64,000 nt of DNA, taken from Ustulina deusta. Taxonomy: Eukaryota > Ascomycota > Sordariomycetes > Xylariales > Xylariaceae. The notes below the pieces were generated by a model. It ran no database searches and was not told where the DNA came from. It saw only the letters and a list, made by a program, of their open reading frames with translations. The DNA lies in NCBI GenBank assembly GCA_023159155.1, contig JAJNNX010000063.1:186001-250000 (forward strand), given 5' to 3'. Within the stretch, counting starts at the first letter, position 1. Each line of letters starts with the position of its first letter. Below, one piece after another: positions 49,481-62,465 of this stretch. A program made the translations under genes and the position numbers.

Positions 49481-52310
49481 TTTTTCCTATTCAAGAAAAA
49501 GATGGTTTTTGTACTATTGCAGTTTATTACGGGTTATTCCCACACACTGAGAGATCTCTAGTGAACGATTGGCTGAGATTATGACCAAATTCCAAATGTA
49601 GCAATCCCTTTATAGTATTGTAGTTGGCAAACAAGGCCTTTTTCTTTGAGAGAGGGTTAGATAACGATGTAAGTTGTTGATAATGCTGTGCTATGGGGAC
49701 TAAGGGAGGGGTGGTGAACGAGTGTGCGTCCGGAAAGGCAACGGAACCCGGAGAAGAATTGTGCACAGCTATGGGATAAAGACGAGCGGTAGAGTTAGTG
49801 GGAGATTACGAATGTAAGAAGGATTGTAGCAACAAAGAACCCGAGATACCTTAGGATATATAGCCAGACAAGGACAGTATTAATAACAGCAGATGAGTGC
49901 TCTTGTAAAAGAAACTGAACATTGGATTATTGGCTGTATTCTTAGCACTGAACCTCTAATAGGACATGTGCCGGGCCCGGATCCGAGCCACCCAGCCTGT
50001 CGCTATAAGCGCCAACAATTTGATTACACAGAAAGGGGCGTATTACAGGTTGCTAGATTGTTAAAAATTTAAATTAATATAACATAGTTAACTAAGCTGC
50101 TATATTTAACAAATCAAGTGGTGATATATCCTTAGCTCTTGATTTTAAAACTGTGTTACCTTAGGCACCTAGTTTTGAGATCTATATCTGCTATTCCTTA
50201 AGCTAGCCGATTATGATAGTAACGCTACGCCCCTGTGATTATTTGTGCTATAAGCTTGATGCTGTAGCAGGTTGTGCTACCACCCGGGCGCCGAGAATTG
50301 CTAGCGCCTAGGCACCCAGTTGCGGAACGTACAAAGACTACGGCTAATGACGGGGGTTGGTGGGAAGCATCCCGTGATTAATTGTTATGAGATTAGTGAT
50401 AAGGACTGAAATAAGATGACCCAAGGCGCATAACAACGATTCCTCAGCGCCGAAAGATGCGGGGCTGCGGTGGTTAGGAGCCGGTCCTCGCCGGCCAAGC
50501 ATGTTCTTGAATGTGCGGATTTCTTGCTGCCACTATTAATCACATGGGATAGTCCCGATCTTCCTGGAGAGAAAATTCCACGTTCCCACAGTCTATATCT
50601 ATATTACTTTTACTACTTATAACAATGAGCTTGACTAATATGCACGCACCAAACAACAAATTTAAAGGGCTTTTATAAAAGCTTTGCTTATTTACTACCC
50701 TAATAAAAGAATTGCTTTTTATAATCCTAATAATAAGTGGTAGTTTTAGCCACACTGTGGCTAGGAGAGTTCCCCGGAGGAATGGCAGGACTTTGAATAT
50801 AACTTGATTAGAATGGAATACTAGAGCTTTAAGCATATTTTAATCGGAGCGATTCAACGTTTATGTTATAATCCCTAAGACCTGCTTGACAGGTTTTATG
50901 GAATAATGCCGGGTGCTCTAGTTTGATTCTCTATATAGTAATGAGATTGTTTTATATATCTAGTCACTTCTTGAGCCAAGTTTTTTAGCTATCAAGCTTA
51001 TTTTAAATTCCTATTTATACCTGCTATTAAGTAAACTCTTATTTCACCTGGTAGGAGGAGCCCCTTGAAGTCTTCCAGCAAACCCCCAGTTGGCTTGTTC
51101 ATTGTTATCTGCAAACCACAAAAACTCTCGACGTGACTGCCCCTACCTCCCGGGTGGTGTAGGGCAGGTTTGTTGCAGAACCTACCAGACCACTATTTAT
51201 AAGCCTGGGCTCATTGCTCACTTCTCCAGATTTTCCTCCATGTTCCACGCATCTATATGAGAGAGACCCAAAATTCTCGCGTAGCAATACCTTCGAAGAC
51301 TTACTAGTTCTTGATTAGTCTGCGAAATACTATCAGAAGATTGACTAGGCCGTAGGTCAGTGACTAAGGACTTGTATTCTAGATTCTGGTACGTAAAGCT
51401 AGTTTTATAAGCCACATATTTTAGAAGATCTAGTGTACGCTAATCCTGTAGCTTGTAGAAACGCACCAAGTTTTATACGTTATTAGGGTAGCTTAAAAGT
51501 TAAGCTTTTCCAAAGCCGAGAACTCGATAGTAAGCTATAAGACTATAGATCCTTATTATTAAGCGATCTAGATTTAAGGGCTGCAGAATATCCCTGGCTG
51601 CTGCATTGGTTTATGTTTGGCTATTCTTATTATATATTTAGCTGCAAAGCTTTTAGTTGCAGACCTCAAACTTTAAGTTTAAGCATAGGTAGGCCGGAAT
51701 AAAATTATTTATTTTATTAAAGTATAGGGGCTTGTCCCAAAGTTCCTTTTAATAGGTATTAGTTATAACATAGTATTAAATAGAGAACAATTGTATACTA
51801 GAGATACCCTTCGAAAGTTTCTAAATCAAATGGCTGCTTGTATGGCATTTTTATATGTTCAAGAAATTTCGATACAGTAACATGCTCTTTTAACACCTTT
51901 GTACACTTGGCGGGCTTCGAATCATGATAGGCTGTACTGTTATTAGCTTCGAGGCGGCTATTGTTACAAGTGATATTCTATCGGATAGAACAGGTAGAAA
52001 AAACAAAAACTTATCTTTTAAGTATGAAATAGCGGCAATAAGTCCCGTAATAACATATTGTACCACTTGGAAAGCTACGCGGAGAACTGAATACCTAATA
52101 GCTGGGCTAAAATAAGAAAAAAGAAAAGATAAGCTGTTGCTTATGTTATTTTTTTAATCTTAGAATAGGCAAATAAAGAATAATGTATTAAAAACTAGAT
52201 AAAAGGGGTATGGGATGAAAATGAAGAGAAAGAGAAGTTGGTACAACGCCCCCTTTTATACTAGAGAGTAGCTTTCATAACCTAAAAGTTCCACTTTGTC
52301 CGGGGTTAGC
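49481..52310. other. GC-balanced island without an identifiable gene
   Basis: Open frames on the minus strand at 49527-49766, 50540-50836 and 51105-51415 and on the plus strand at 51924-52115 are short and lack recognisable domains. The 50540-50836 frame has a segment 'NKQSFYKSPLNLLFG' vaguely like a copia integrase end, which is not enough to call. The stretch 50130-50540 is ordinary GC-balanced sequence. Confidence 0.4.
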
Positions 52311-52857
52311 TGTTTCGAGTTTCCTGGAACGGACGCCATGCTAATAATGAGGCAGTGCTGCAGCATGTCCTATTTGCAACCAACTCAGGAGGCCTGCCTA
52401 ATCCCTTAGGTTATTTAACTCGCCTTTAGGGAACATACTTCTGTGCCGGATGTGTAGGTAACTGTACTTAATACTCTATATTTCTTAACACGATGCGGAG
52501 CATTGGATGCTTCCCAACCTCTTGCTCCGAGAGCAGACGGGGCAAGGTTGCTTTTAGTAATCTAAGAGCAGAAAGAGCAACAGTTCTTGGGTAAAGGAAG
52601 GAATATTTATATAAACAATGAATGGTTTCCTATATAACTAGCTAGTTCTTAATTTACTATTTAATCTAAGCTTATACCTAGTTTTTAGAATAGGGGAGTA
52701 ATTTTTTAACGATACTTTAGTGATAATTGTATAGTACTACCCTAGATTTACTACGCTAGAGCAATACTTAGCACACAGCTATACAATACTCTACCTATAA
52801 GTTATATCTTAGTTAAGTTAATAATATAACACCCTTAGGATATTAAGGATTGTTATA
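52311..52857 (-). mobile_element. LTR (probable solo), inverted relative to 58038-58553
   Basis: On the minus strand it starts TGTAACAATCCTTAATAT (mutated to TATAAC) at 52857 and ends near 52311, where the plus strand reads TGTTTCGAG. It aligns with 58038-58553 over most of its length, best at 52600-52857, with many transition differences. The flanking pentamers are TTAGC (52306-52310) and TTTGC (52858-52862), a 4/5 match consistent with a decayed target duplication. Confidence 0.6.
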
Positions 52858-55109
52858 TTTGCCCAAGCTAATAACTCAAGTTTTTTTATTCCGTATATAA
52901 TAGCTTTACAGCTTAGAAAGAAAATAAGTCAATAAAGCTTAACTTATTTATAAAAAAAGTATTCCGCTTCGCCGATATGTTTAAGTGTTTGCTATATTTA
53001 ACTAGGGTTAAGCAATAAGTTGTTTTAGCCTCTTTTTAATCTTTTTGGCTTTTTAAACAAGGAGCTATAAGCAGGCCTTGGCCACTTTAGATATAGGCAT
53101 ATTTGTAGCGCTTTGTTTACTTTATCTAACCCTAGCTATAGTTGCTTTTTTGTTGCTTGATCTAACTGCTAGGAAGTAACTTACTACGCGCTTTATTATA
53201 TAGAATATGCTTGGCTATGGATTAGTAATACAATTGCGCTACTTTGGCTGTTTAAGAATCTGCTAAAGGATATGTGGCTAGCTCTGCAGCTTCAAACAAA
53301 GGGCCTATTAAAACAGCTGCTCTTTGAAAGACTTAGTTGCAATATTAGCGGCCTTATTCTACTGTTGATTATATGGAACAATATTAGGATTTGTTTGAAC
53401 TTTGCCCCTGAACTCGACCCTTTGTAAATAAGGGCGCTTAGGTTTGATAGGTTGCTTTCTATCTAAGCTCTTGAGATTTTAGCATGATTTATAATATTTG
53501 TATTAATGCCTAACTTTTTAGATATATTGGGCCGAGTTGGAGCTTTGATATAACATACTTATTAATGCTGTAGTTATGCAGGAAGAAAGGGGCAAGACTT
53601 TTTAGACTGTTTTATTTTTTGTTTTGTTCCCTTTAAGGGCGGTTAATAAAAATAAGGGCCGATATTACAGGAGTAGGCCCCCTAAAACCGAGTTACAGGA
53701 CTAAGTCAGTCCTAGAATTGCTGTTGCGTGTAGGGAATCTCTCTACGTATCTGGCCGACTTATGGCTGTATCTATTAGTCAAATCAGATTTTATTATTAA
53801 AAATACGGCATTTTGTAGTAGTAGATCTTTTTAATAGGCCGTTTTATTATTAGTTTGTAATATTATTTAGTAAAAACTATAAGTAATTATAAATATAGCG
53901 CCTTAGTTTATATTTTTTTTATATATAAATATTTCGCTTTATGCTTTTTTATAACTTATATATTACGACCTATTTTATTATTATTCTTTTTTAATTTTGT
54001 ATTTTTTTAAATATTAAGCAATTTATTTAACTATGCTTTTATTAATAGTAAACATTTTAATCTAGATATATTTAAAAAAATTATATATTAATTTTTTTTT
54101 TAAAAGCTTAAAAGTATTAAGCTAATTAATTTAATTTAAATCAATATTTTATAAACTACTAATAATTTTAAAATCGCTAGCCTTATTTTCTAATATATAA
54201 AAAATAATTATATAAAGTATAAGTATATTATAAACTAATTTATTAACTAAATAAAATTAATAATTAGTAGAGTTTTTTTTTATATGTTACGCAATGCTAA
54301 AAATATAAAAAACTTAATATATAATTATAAAAACTTTTTTAGCTTAGGCTAAAAAATCTTGCTTTTAGCAAAGCTTATAATAACTTTAAATATTATATAT
54401 ATTAATTTTATAAAGCTATTTTATTATATTTGCAAAAGATTTATTAAAGGGTTATAAGCTATAGTTTATAATAAATATAAATATATAAGTTTTATTTTTA
54501 ATTTTTATTAGCCCGTTAAGCTATTTTATTTATTTAGTTAATTATATATATAGATTATTTATATAAATTGTTTTCCTAAGGAACAAAAAAAGTTTTATAA
54601 CTTTTTTAGGCATAAAATCTTTTGTTACTAAAATTTAATTAAAACTTATAATATATCTAATTTTTATAATATTTATTATAATATATTATAAAAACTAATA
54701 AAACTATAAAGTTATAGTATATAACTATTTATTTTTAATTTAGCTTATTTTTTAATATAAATATAAGATATTTTTTTTATAAAAACTATTTATTATTCTT
54801 ATAAAAGCATAAAAACTAAACTTATCCAATATATTATTAATAATGCTATAATAAAAATACTTGTAGTACTATTAACTATTATTGTTTTTTTTAATTAAAA
54901 TAATATATAAAGTAGTAGAACAGCTTGCTTATAACTAGCTAGAACGTTTTAATAAGCTAATAAACATAGCAATTTTAGGAAGCATATAAATAAATAAATA
55001 TTTGCTTTATAGGCCCTTAATATATATATAAGTTGTTATATATAAAGGATATAATCGAACTCGGTATATTAATAAAACAGGTATCTAAAGACAAACCTAA
55101 CTATATTAC

Positions 55110-55151
55110 GCACGGGCCACAAGGCCATAGGTTTAGCCTTGTGGCCCGTGC
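55110..55151. repeat. Perfect GC-rich inverted repeat (16-bp stem, 10-bp loop)
   Basis: Arms GCACGGGCCACAAGGC (55110-55125) and GCCTTGTGGCCCGTGC (55136-55151) are perfectly complementary around a 10-base spacer. This is a strikingly GC-rich and unmutated island inside AT-rich DNA. It could be fused terminal inverted repeats of an excised or miniature transposon, or a structural end signal. Confidence 0.95.
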
Positions 55152-55360
55152 TCTAAAGAGGTAAATTAGTTTTAGCCACTCTAATCAGTTATCCCTTTTT
55201 CTCTATGCTCTAGATCTTTTTGCAAAAAAAAGTATAGCTATAGCAAAAAGCAACAAACAGTACTCCACATACTATTGCAATGTTAACAATATAAGGACCC
55301 CTAGAACTAAGATAAGAAAACTTTTAAGTAGTTTTAAAAAAGCATAAAATAGCTAGCAAG

Positions 55361-55510
55361 GCTAGACATAAAAAAAGGTTAAGGACGAAAAAGCGGAAGC
55401 TAGGGCTAGCTAGTTATACTTTTGAATTTCTAAAGCATACTAAAGTAAAGCAATACTAATTAATAGCTAGGCTATATCGGGCTAGCTTAAACTAGCTGGA
55501 CTTATATCTT
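55361..55510 (+). pseudogene. Transposon gag-like basic tail, copy 2
   Basis: The plus strand reads 'ARHKKRLRTKKRKLGLASYT', 'FEFLKHTKVKQY', TAA, 'LIARLYRASLN', TAG. It matches 19473-19600. This copy is the better preserved. The basic run followed by an aromatic strand suggests the end of a nucleic-acid-binding transposon protein. Confidence 0.45.
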
Positions 55511-58037
55511 AAGTATACTAGGTATATATTTATTATAGCTAACTATAATAAGTTTAGCTTAAAACTTATATATAAATAGATTTTTAAATTTTAAGTTTTT
55601 TAGTGCATAGTTTATATTTAGTTAATACTAACTTTAGGTTAGCTTATATATAATTTAGGTTGTTTTTTTATTTTATTATTTTCTTTGTAAGTAAACATAT
55701 ATATTAGGTGCTATATTAACGCCCCTGCTTGCTTTATAAATATATATATATATATTTTTGATTTCTATTTCCTGTTTTATTTAATATAGTGCGCCTAGTC
55801 TAGCTAAAGTATCTATAAAACTAGTACTTATATATATAAATGTTTAAAAAAATAATAAATAATATAGATAGGATCTTTTAGTCCTTATGCTATTTGTTAA
55901 TTTGAACAATTTAATAATTTTTAAGTTAGTTTTTTAATATATAACCCTAGCTTAGCCTAAGAATAATAGATATTATATAATAATATATATTTGTTTTTAG
56001 GGCTAAAATTGCAGCTTTAGTCCTATAAAAATTATTAATATTATTTAATTTTTTTGTTATATTATAACTATATTGCTTGTTTTTAAAATATATTATTTAT
56101 TTTTTATTAATTAAGCAATAATATTAGCTAGCTATTATTTAATTTTATATTATTTTTATTTTTTTATACCTAGCTATTAATATTGCTATTTTAATTTTTT
56201 TTTTAAATAGCACAATTAAAATATAAGCTTGCTTAGTTATACTAACTATAATAAATATTGCTTTATTGCTTTTTATAAGATATATAAATATATTAAATAA
56301 TTATTTAGGTTTTTTTATAGCTATATATTTATTAGGCTATTACATTATTAATATAGTAATAATACTATATATTTTTATTTATATAAATATTATATTAATA
56401 TTTTAGCTCTAATTTAAATATATTATATATTCTAGCTTAGTAATAAGTTCATATAACTAAAGCTTATATTCCTAGCTAATTTTAGTATTAAAAATATTTA
56501 GGGTTTTACTAGGCATTTTTATTTTTTTTATTATAGGTTTTTTTGCTTATGTGTACTACTAAGCTTATAAGCTTTTTAAGTTTATTATGCTTAGTGGTGT
56601 TTTATAGCATTTTTTATTTTTATTTTTTATATTTATTATAATAAAGATTATATTTGCTATTTTATTAAGCTTTTATTTTTTTTTTAATTTTAATTTTTTT
56701 TTTAGAGCTTAGTTCTTTAGTATAAAAGCAACTATTACAAACATATACCTAAATAATTCTAGAGCTTTAAAGTTTATTGTTTTAATAAAACGCCTAATAT
56801 ATATACTACTAAACAAATATTTCTATGTTTTAATAACAAGCTTGTTCTAGTTTAATTTTTATAGCTATTTTTTTATAGCTATACTTTCTAGTCCTAGTTT
56901 AATGCAAAGGAACAGTAAACTTATGTTTTATATTACAAATATATTAAAAAGTATAAAAAGCCTAAAAATAGGGCAGAAGTTGTAGCTTAATAGTTTTTAT
57001 AAGCTAGGCCTACGTTTGGAAATATATAAAAACCTAGTTCTTATTATATAAAAAATCAAGATTTTTAAGATATTTCTTATTGCTTTTTATATTGCTAGTA
57101 AAAAGCAATAAAACGCCTAAAAATCTAAGCTAGCAGTTAAATTATATATATTAAAAATTAAGTTAAAAAAAGCTAAAAATAAACATTTTAAATTAAAGCA
57201 AAATAGCTACCTAGTAAACTAAGCTTATTTAACCTATTTAAAAAACAAAATTATAGGTTTATATAAAGCATTCTATATTAAAAGAGCTATATAAAAGTTT
57301 TTTTTTTAGGACTTTATACAAAGGATTATTATTTTATAGGTCCCTAATTATAATTCCTAAATATAATAAGTCGGCAAATAGATCTAACTTTTCTAAAAGT
57401 TTGACCTTGTTTATGTTAGTATATTTTAAGCTATATTATTAAATATTTATTGCTAATATAGTACCTTGCGTTATAAACTCTTGTTGTTCTATAGTATATA
57501 TTTCCTTTGCTTAAGACTAAAGACCTTTTTTTTTAAACTTCGGATTATTTTATTTGCTTTTACTTTTTTTACCCTAGCAATAATACCACGCTAACCCCTA
57601 TACCTGATTTTTGCAACATATTCTATAAAAAGCTTAAAAACGAAGCATACGTACTTAGAAGCTTTGCAGTCGTTAGTAAGTGTGTAACTAAGAAACAATT
57701 TGCTTATATATTTATAAGTTTATAGCTTACGGGAATATAAAGTTTAAGAAAACTGTACGGTCTAAAGTAATTAAAATAATTAAAAAAACTACTGCTTTAG
57801 TTAAATTATTTGATGTTGAGTATTAACTAGGAGAGTAAATTTTAGTTTTTTCTTAAGCATACGTATATAGAATAAAAAAGGCGAGGAAGCAGGAATTTAA
57901 TATTTCACTTAGGGTTATATTCTTTAGTAATTACTACATTTCTAATAATCATATTTATCTAATCAAAAAGAGATCAATATATATGTTTTGCTTTTATTAT
58001 ACCTAAAAAATTTAGTAATTATATATTTAAACCCTGG

Positions 58038-58553
58038 TGTAACAATCCTTAATATAATCAGGGGAGTTGTATTGTTAGCACGGAGCTGCGGATAAGACCT
58101 ACTACGCGAGTATCGTGAAGACCGTGTATCTTCGGGTCGTTGTTCTAGCGTGATGAATCATAGTATGAGCTGTGCAGTTGTCACTAAAGGTCGTTAGACA
58201 AGTTACTGTTTCTATTCTAAGAAACGTAGTATAAACTTAGATTGAATAGTAAAGTAAGGACAGACTAGTTACATAAGGAATGCTTTTTATTTTATAGACA
58301 GTCCTTCCTTCACTCCTAGTGACTGGCTCACCGGGCTTATTGCCTGTTCTCTTACTATTCCGTTCATGAGCCTCTTGAGCTATAACTTATCACGGCTCAC
58401 GATCCTTTGGCCAATCATGGCCGACGGGCCTTCTGAGCCCGTCACGCGGCCTCGCTTCTCTATGCGTTTCTTCGTGGCTGAACCTCCTTTAGTAGTCTCC
58501 GACCTTCATTGGCTCTCCCTTGCTTGCTTGGCCACACGTTTGGGCCCGGAACA
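58038..58553 (+). mobile_element. Solo LTR, 516 bp
   Basis: Starts TGTAACAATCC and ends CCCGGAACA. It is flanked by a perfect pentamer CCTGG (58033-58037 and 58554-58558), the expected 5-bp target duplication. It is homologous in inverted orientation to 52311-52857. It is far less mutated than its surroundings, so it is a later insertion or one that escaped RIP. The small frame 58366-58590 inside it is incidental. Confidence 0.65.
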
Positions 58554-58558
58554 CCTGG

Positions 58559-59115
58559 ATGTTGCACTTTCCTTCTTCCTCTCTTTTTGAGTGATTTCCC
58601 TAGATTTGTTTTCTAATAGAAGCATAGTACGCTAATGGTCCTGCCGTATCCGTTTCTGTTCATATTGCTCCCTAAGGAGCCGAAGGAGCCCATCATATTC
58701 TTATTGTGCCGCAGGTTTTCCGGTGCTAAAACTAGTCCTAGAAACATAAAAATGTAGCTGGCCTTAGTTGCCTTGGGCGGCAATATTTTTTTTTAGCGTA
58801 TTAGCAGGCTGTTTTATAAAGCGCTAGATAATATTAAAGTATTTTTTAAAATTAGTGCTATTTTATTTTTAAGCTTTTTTTTTTTATATATTAAGTTTTT
58901 TTATATTAATATATAATATTATTTTTAGAATATTTTTGTTATAATATATAAAGATATAGCTAAATATTTTTTCTAATTATTATATAACTTTTAATTATTG
59001 TAAATTTTTAATATTATTATTTAAAAAAAGCTTAGAAAACATATTATATATAAAAAGAAGCAATTCTAAGTTTATATTAGGAAAAAATATAGTATAATTT
59101 TTAGTTACAAGCGTA
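58559..59115. other. Flank of the solo LTR grading into AT-rich DNA
   Basis: GC-balanced to about 58780, then RIP-type sequence. No gene was seen. Confidence 0.4.
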
Positions 59116-59346
59116 TGTTAGGTTCGAGGTAATAAGGTAAATAATAAGCTAGAGTAAATAAAAAATATAGAATGGTAATATATAAAGTGCTAGATACAAG
59201 TCTTGTTTAGTTCTTTTTTTTTTTCCTTTTTACTAAGCAGATCATTATCTCTCTAAGTTCTAGAAATCTTTTTTAGTACTTATATTTTTAATAGAAGATT
59301 ATCCCTTCTAGAATTTCGACCCGAACAGTAGCATTGTTTCCTAATA
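59116..59346 (+). repeat. Candidate LTR, 231 bp
   Basis: Starts TGTTAGGTTCGAGG and ends TTTCCTAATA, whose inverted complement (TATTAGG) mirrors the start if one C-to-T change is allowed. It shares its first ~35 bases in part with 37986. No target duplication was found, so its boundaries are provisional. Confidence 0.35.
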
Positions 59347-59419
59347 AATCATCCTATAGCACTAGATAGCTAATGTAACGTAAAGGTATTTTCAGAACTA
59401 TTAGTCTGTGAGCGCTTGT

Positions 59420-61450
59420 GCGAAGCCACCCCACAAACGCACCAGGACACACATTGCCACCCCCTAAATTAAGAGTTAAACCGCAGGCAATATTAGACCT
59501 ACATAGGCAATAACTAGATAAAAAAATTGCTGCTCCGGAATAAAAGCTTTTTTGCCACTTTTATAAAGCTTTAAAGATTATTACCTAAAAAATAAGCAGC
59601 GTTTTATAATACTACAGTCTAAACTAACTTTTTGCTATAGTTTATAAAAAACCTAATAAATTCTAAAGCTTTTGTTTAAATTATTTCTAATTATTTATTT
59701 TTTTGTTATATTTTTATAATAAAATACCTAAAGCAACTTAGGTAGTAAAAATATAAAAGTTTTATATTAGTTTATAAAGTTTAAATAAATATGCTTTTAT
59801 ATTTCTTTTTAATTTTAGTTCTTGTTAAATTTAGATCTAAAATATTCTTAAAAAAATAAATCTAATATATATTATAAATATTAAAACATTTTATTAATAT
59901 AAATGTTTAAAATAAATCAAATAAAATATAACTTTATTATTATTTATAAATATTCAAATAAAATAAAATTATTAGTTTATTAAATATATTTATTAAAATA
60001 CTAGTAAATATTATAAATATACTAGCTATAGCTTAGAATTATTATTTATATCCTATAAATAAACCTTAATACTAATTTTATAAGCTACTTATATACTAAC
60101 CTAAAAAAAACTAATATTATATTTATTTATTTATATTAGTACTAAAACTTTATAGCAAACTATATAATAATCTAAAGTAAAATAGCAGACCAAAGTAGAC
60201 TTTAAAGGCTTGCCTACTATTTATTCATTTTATTAATAAAAATATAAAGCAACTACTAAACATCTAATACTAGAACTCTATGCTTATATTTTTATAAATT
60301 AAAAAAGAATTCTTATTTAATACTAAGCTTTTTTTACTACTTATCTTTTTATAAAATAACACTATAGCTAAGCCTTTTTTTATAAAATAACTAAAATACC
60401 TTATAAAAAATTAATCTTTTATAAGTTCTATTTTTATACGTTTTTTCTAGTATTATTTTATTTTTTATTTTTTATTATAATATATTAAAAAACATGTTTA
60501 TTTTACTATATTTATTCTTTTAAGTCCTTTATTACTAATTTTACCAAAATATACAATTTGCTTAATATATATAAATAATATGCCACTAAATAAATCTTAA
60601 TACAATAGCTCGGCAATTTCTTAAAATAACTATGCTATATTACTATAGTACTAATAATTTAGAATTCTTAATTTATATTTTTAGGGCTTATATTAACTTA
60701 GCTCTTTTATGCTTATCTAATAGCAAGTTTAGTTATACTAGTAATAATAGCTATTTTATTATGCCTACCTTTTTATTTCTTTTAAACAATAAATATACTA
60801 TAAATTAAATAACTTATTTATATAGTATTATTAAATAATTTATATATTTTAACTAAATAAATATAACTAATTTTTATAAATATAACAGCTAACTAAACAT
60901 AAATAATACTACTTATAAACTAGAACTATTAATTATATTTTCTAACTATAATATATACTTTAAAAACCTAGCTTTATTGCTAATAAAATCAAACAATAAT
61001 TTAAAGTAAGTTTTTTATATAATATATAGCTTTAAATAACTATTGCTTATATATTAGGTTTATAGCCTATAGTTTATTTATATGCTATTTTTTATTATAG
61101 CTTAAGCGTACCTTTTTATTACTAATCCTAAGCAAAAGCCTAGTTCCCTACTTAAAAAGAAATTATATAAAACTTCTAGTATTACTTTTTAGTTGCTATT
61201 TCTGCTTGTTTAAGTATTACTAAGGTATATTTTATAAAAAAGTAACAAAAAATAATATGCTAACCGTGCAGTTTAAGCCGAAAAAAAAGCCCATTTAGTG
61301 ATAAGCTAACCTATAGAAAATTTTAGTGCTAGGAGTATAGCTATTATAGTTAATAGTTCGCTTTTTGCAGTAATCTCTAGTGTTACCAAAATAAAAAGTC
61401 TAAGGCCTCACTACGGTTTATTTGCCTAGTATGCAAAAAAAAGTACAAAA
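59420..61450. repeat. AT-rich RIP-type block
   Basis: A small GC patch lies at 59408-59475; otherwise it is mutated repeat DNA without frames or recognisable termini. Confidence 0.5.
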
Positions 61451-62465
61451 GAACAACCCAACTCAAAATATATTATAAAAAAAGATATAAGAGGAGGAAT
61501 AATGTATGATTAATGTATCTAATAACTTAAATCCCTCGATTTAGCACGCAACCATTTTTAGTTACATAGAAATCATTATAGTATTGTTTACCCTGGGTTT
61601 CTTAACCCTTCTGTCTGATGGTTTATATCCTGCGCTAGGTCTTGTCAATAGTCCACTGTTATGTTAGTTTGCAACAGATTATCAATGGCCTTGAGATGGC
61701 GTCTGTGAATTGTCTCAGGGGTTATGTGTCAGTTACCGATCCGACTGACAATATAATGCAACCTCTCGGCCGCCTGCTGACCACTAGGCGATTCTTTTCT
61801 TTCTACTCATTCCCTCATCAGCTAATCAAACGCACCAAGATATATAGACGTCACATCCCCGATATAGCTGACATAGAGGCTTGAACGTCTAGACAGGGGA
61901 TAAATTGTAAGGCTCGGACTGGCTCATACCTGTTGGGTACTGTTGAAGTGAGCCGGTCTCTCTAGCTGTATACTTGATTGGTTCTCCCATAAGCCGAGCT
62001 CGGAATTTGACCGGGCTACTCTGATGCTGTAGAGGTGCTCATAACCTCTTTGGACAGGCCTGCTGCGAAGACCCAGATGACTACAGTATTAGGGCTCCTC
62101 AGGCGATATGGGATCCAACACACAAGGCCAACTAGGGGGTTTAAGGCGTCCAGGTAACCCCCTTCCCCTCCCTCTCCCCTGATGGCTTTAGTTAGCAAAT
62201 AGCATTCGGAAGAGGGCTCTCAAGGTCTCAGCGTCAGTCAGGCAATAGATGGCTGCCCAAGTCGACATGTAATAAAAGTAACCCCAATCAAAGGCAACTC
62301 ATAGTGGCCGACTCACCCCCACTAGCATACATTAACAATATTTCCTATAGCCGGAGGAAGGCCCTTAGACATACCTATACCCTTTTTTTAAGTACTTTTC
62401 GAGCTTTTATTACTTGATCCTATTGAACTTTTTGTTTATATTTCTAGCCCAAAATTTGTTCCCTT
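61451..62465. other. GC-balanced island without an identifiable gene
   Basis: Short frames at 61642-61884 (plus) and 62016-62198 (minus) lack domains, splice context or family resemblance. The stretch may be single-copy intergenic DNA between repeat blocks. Confidence 0.4.

Larger units (their letters stand above)
52858..58037. repeat. AT-rich block between two opposed LTRs
   Basis: Mutated repeat DNA with a partly GC-balanced stretch at about 52980-53760 whose plus-strand frames are broken, a perfect hairpin at 55110-55151 and a gag-like tail relic at 55361. No intact frame was found. Confidence 0.5.

Noticed and set aside
49527..49766. Minus-strand 79-codon frame
   Set aside because: No domain, no splice context, and no supporting codon pattern.
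50540..50836. Minus-strand frame as a copia integrase remnant
   Set aside because: Only a short, vague resemblance around 'KSPLNLLFG'; no catalytic residues or other copia domains nearby.
55110..55170. Helitron 3' end (hairpin followed by CTAA)
   Set aside because: The CTAA follows too closely and the base after it is not T; no 5' TC end or Rep/helicase relic was seen.
58366..58590. Plus-strand frame of 74 codons
   Set aside because: Lies mostly within the solo LTR and crosses its end; not an independent gene.
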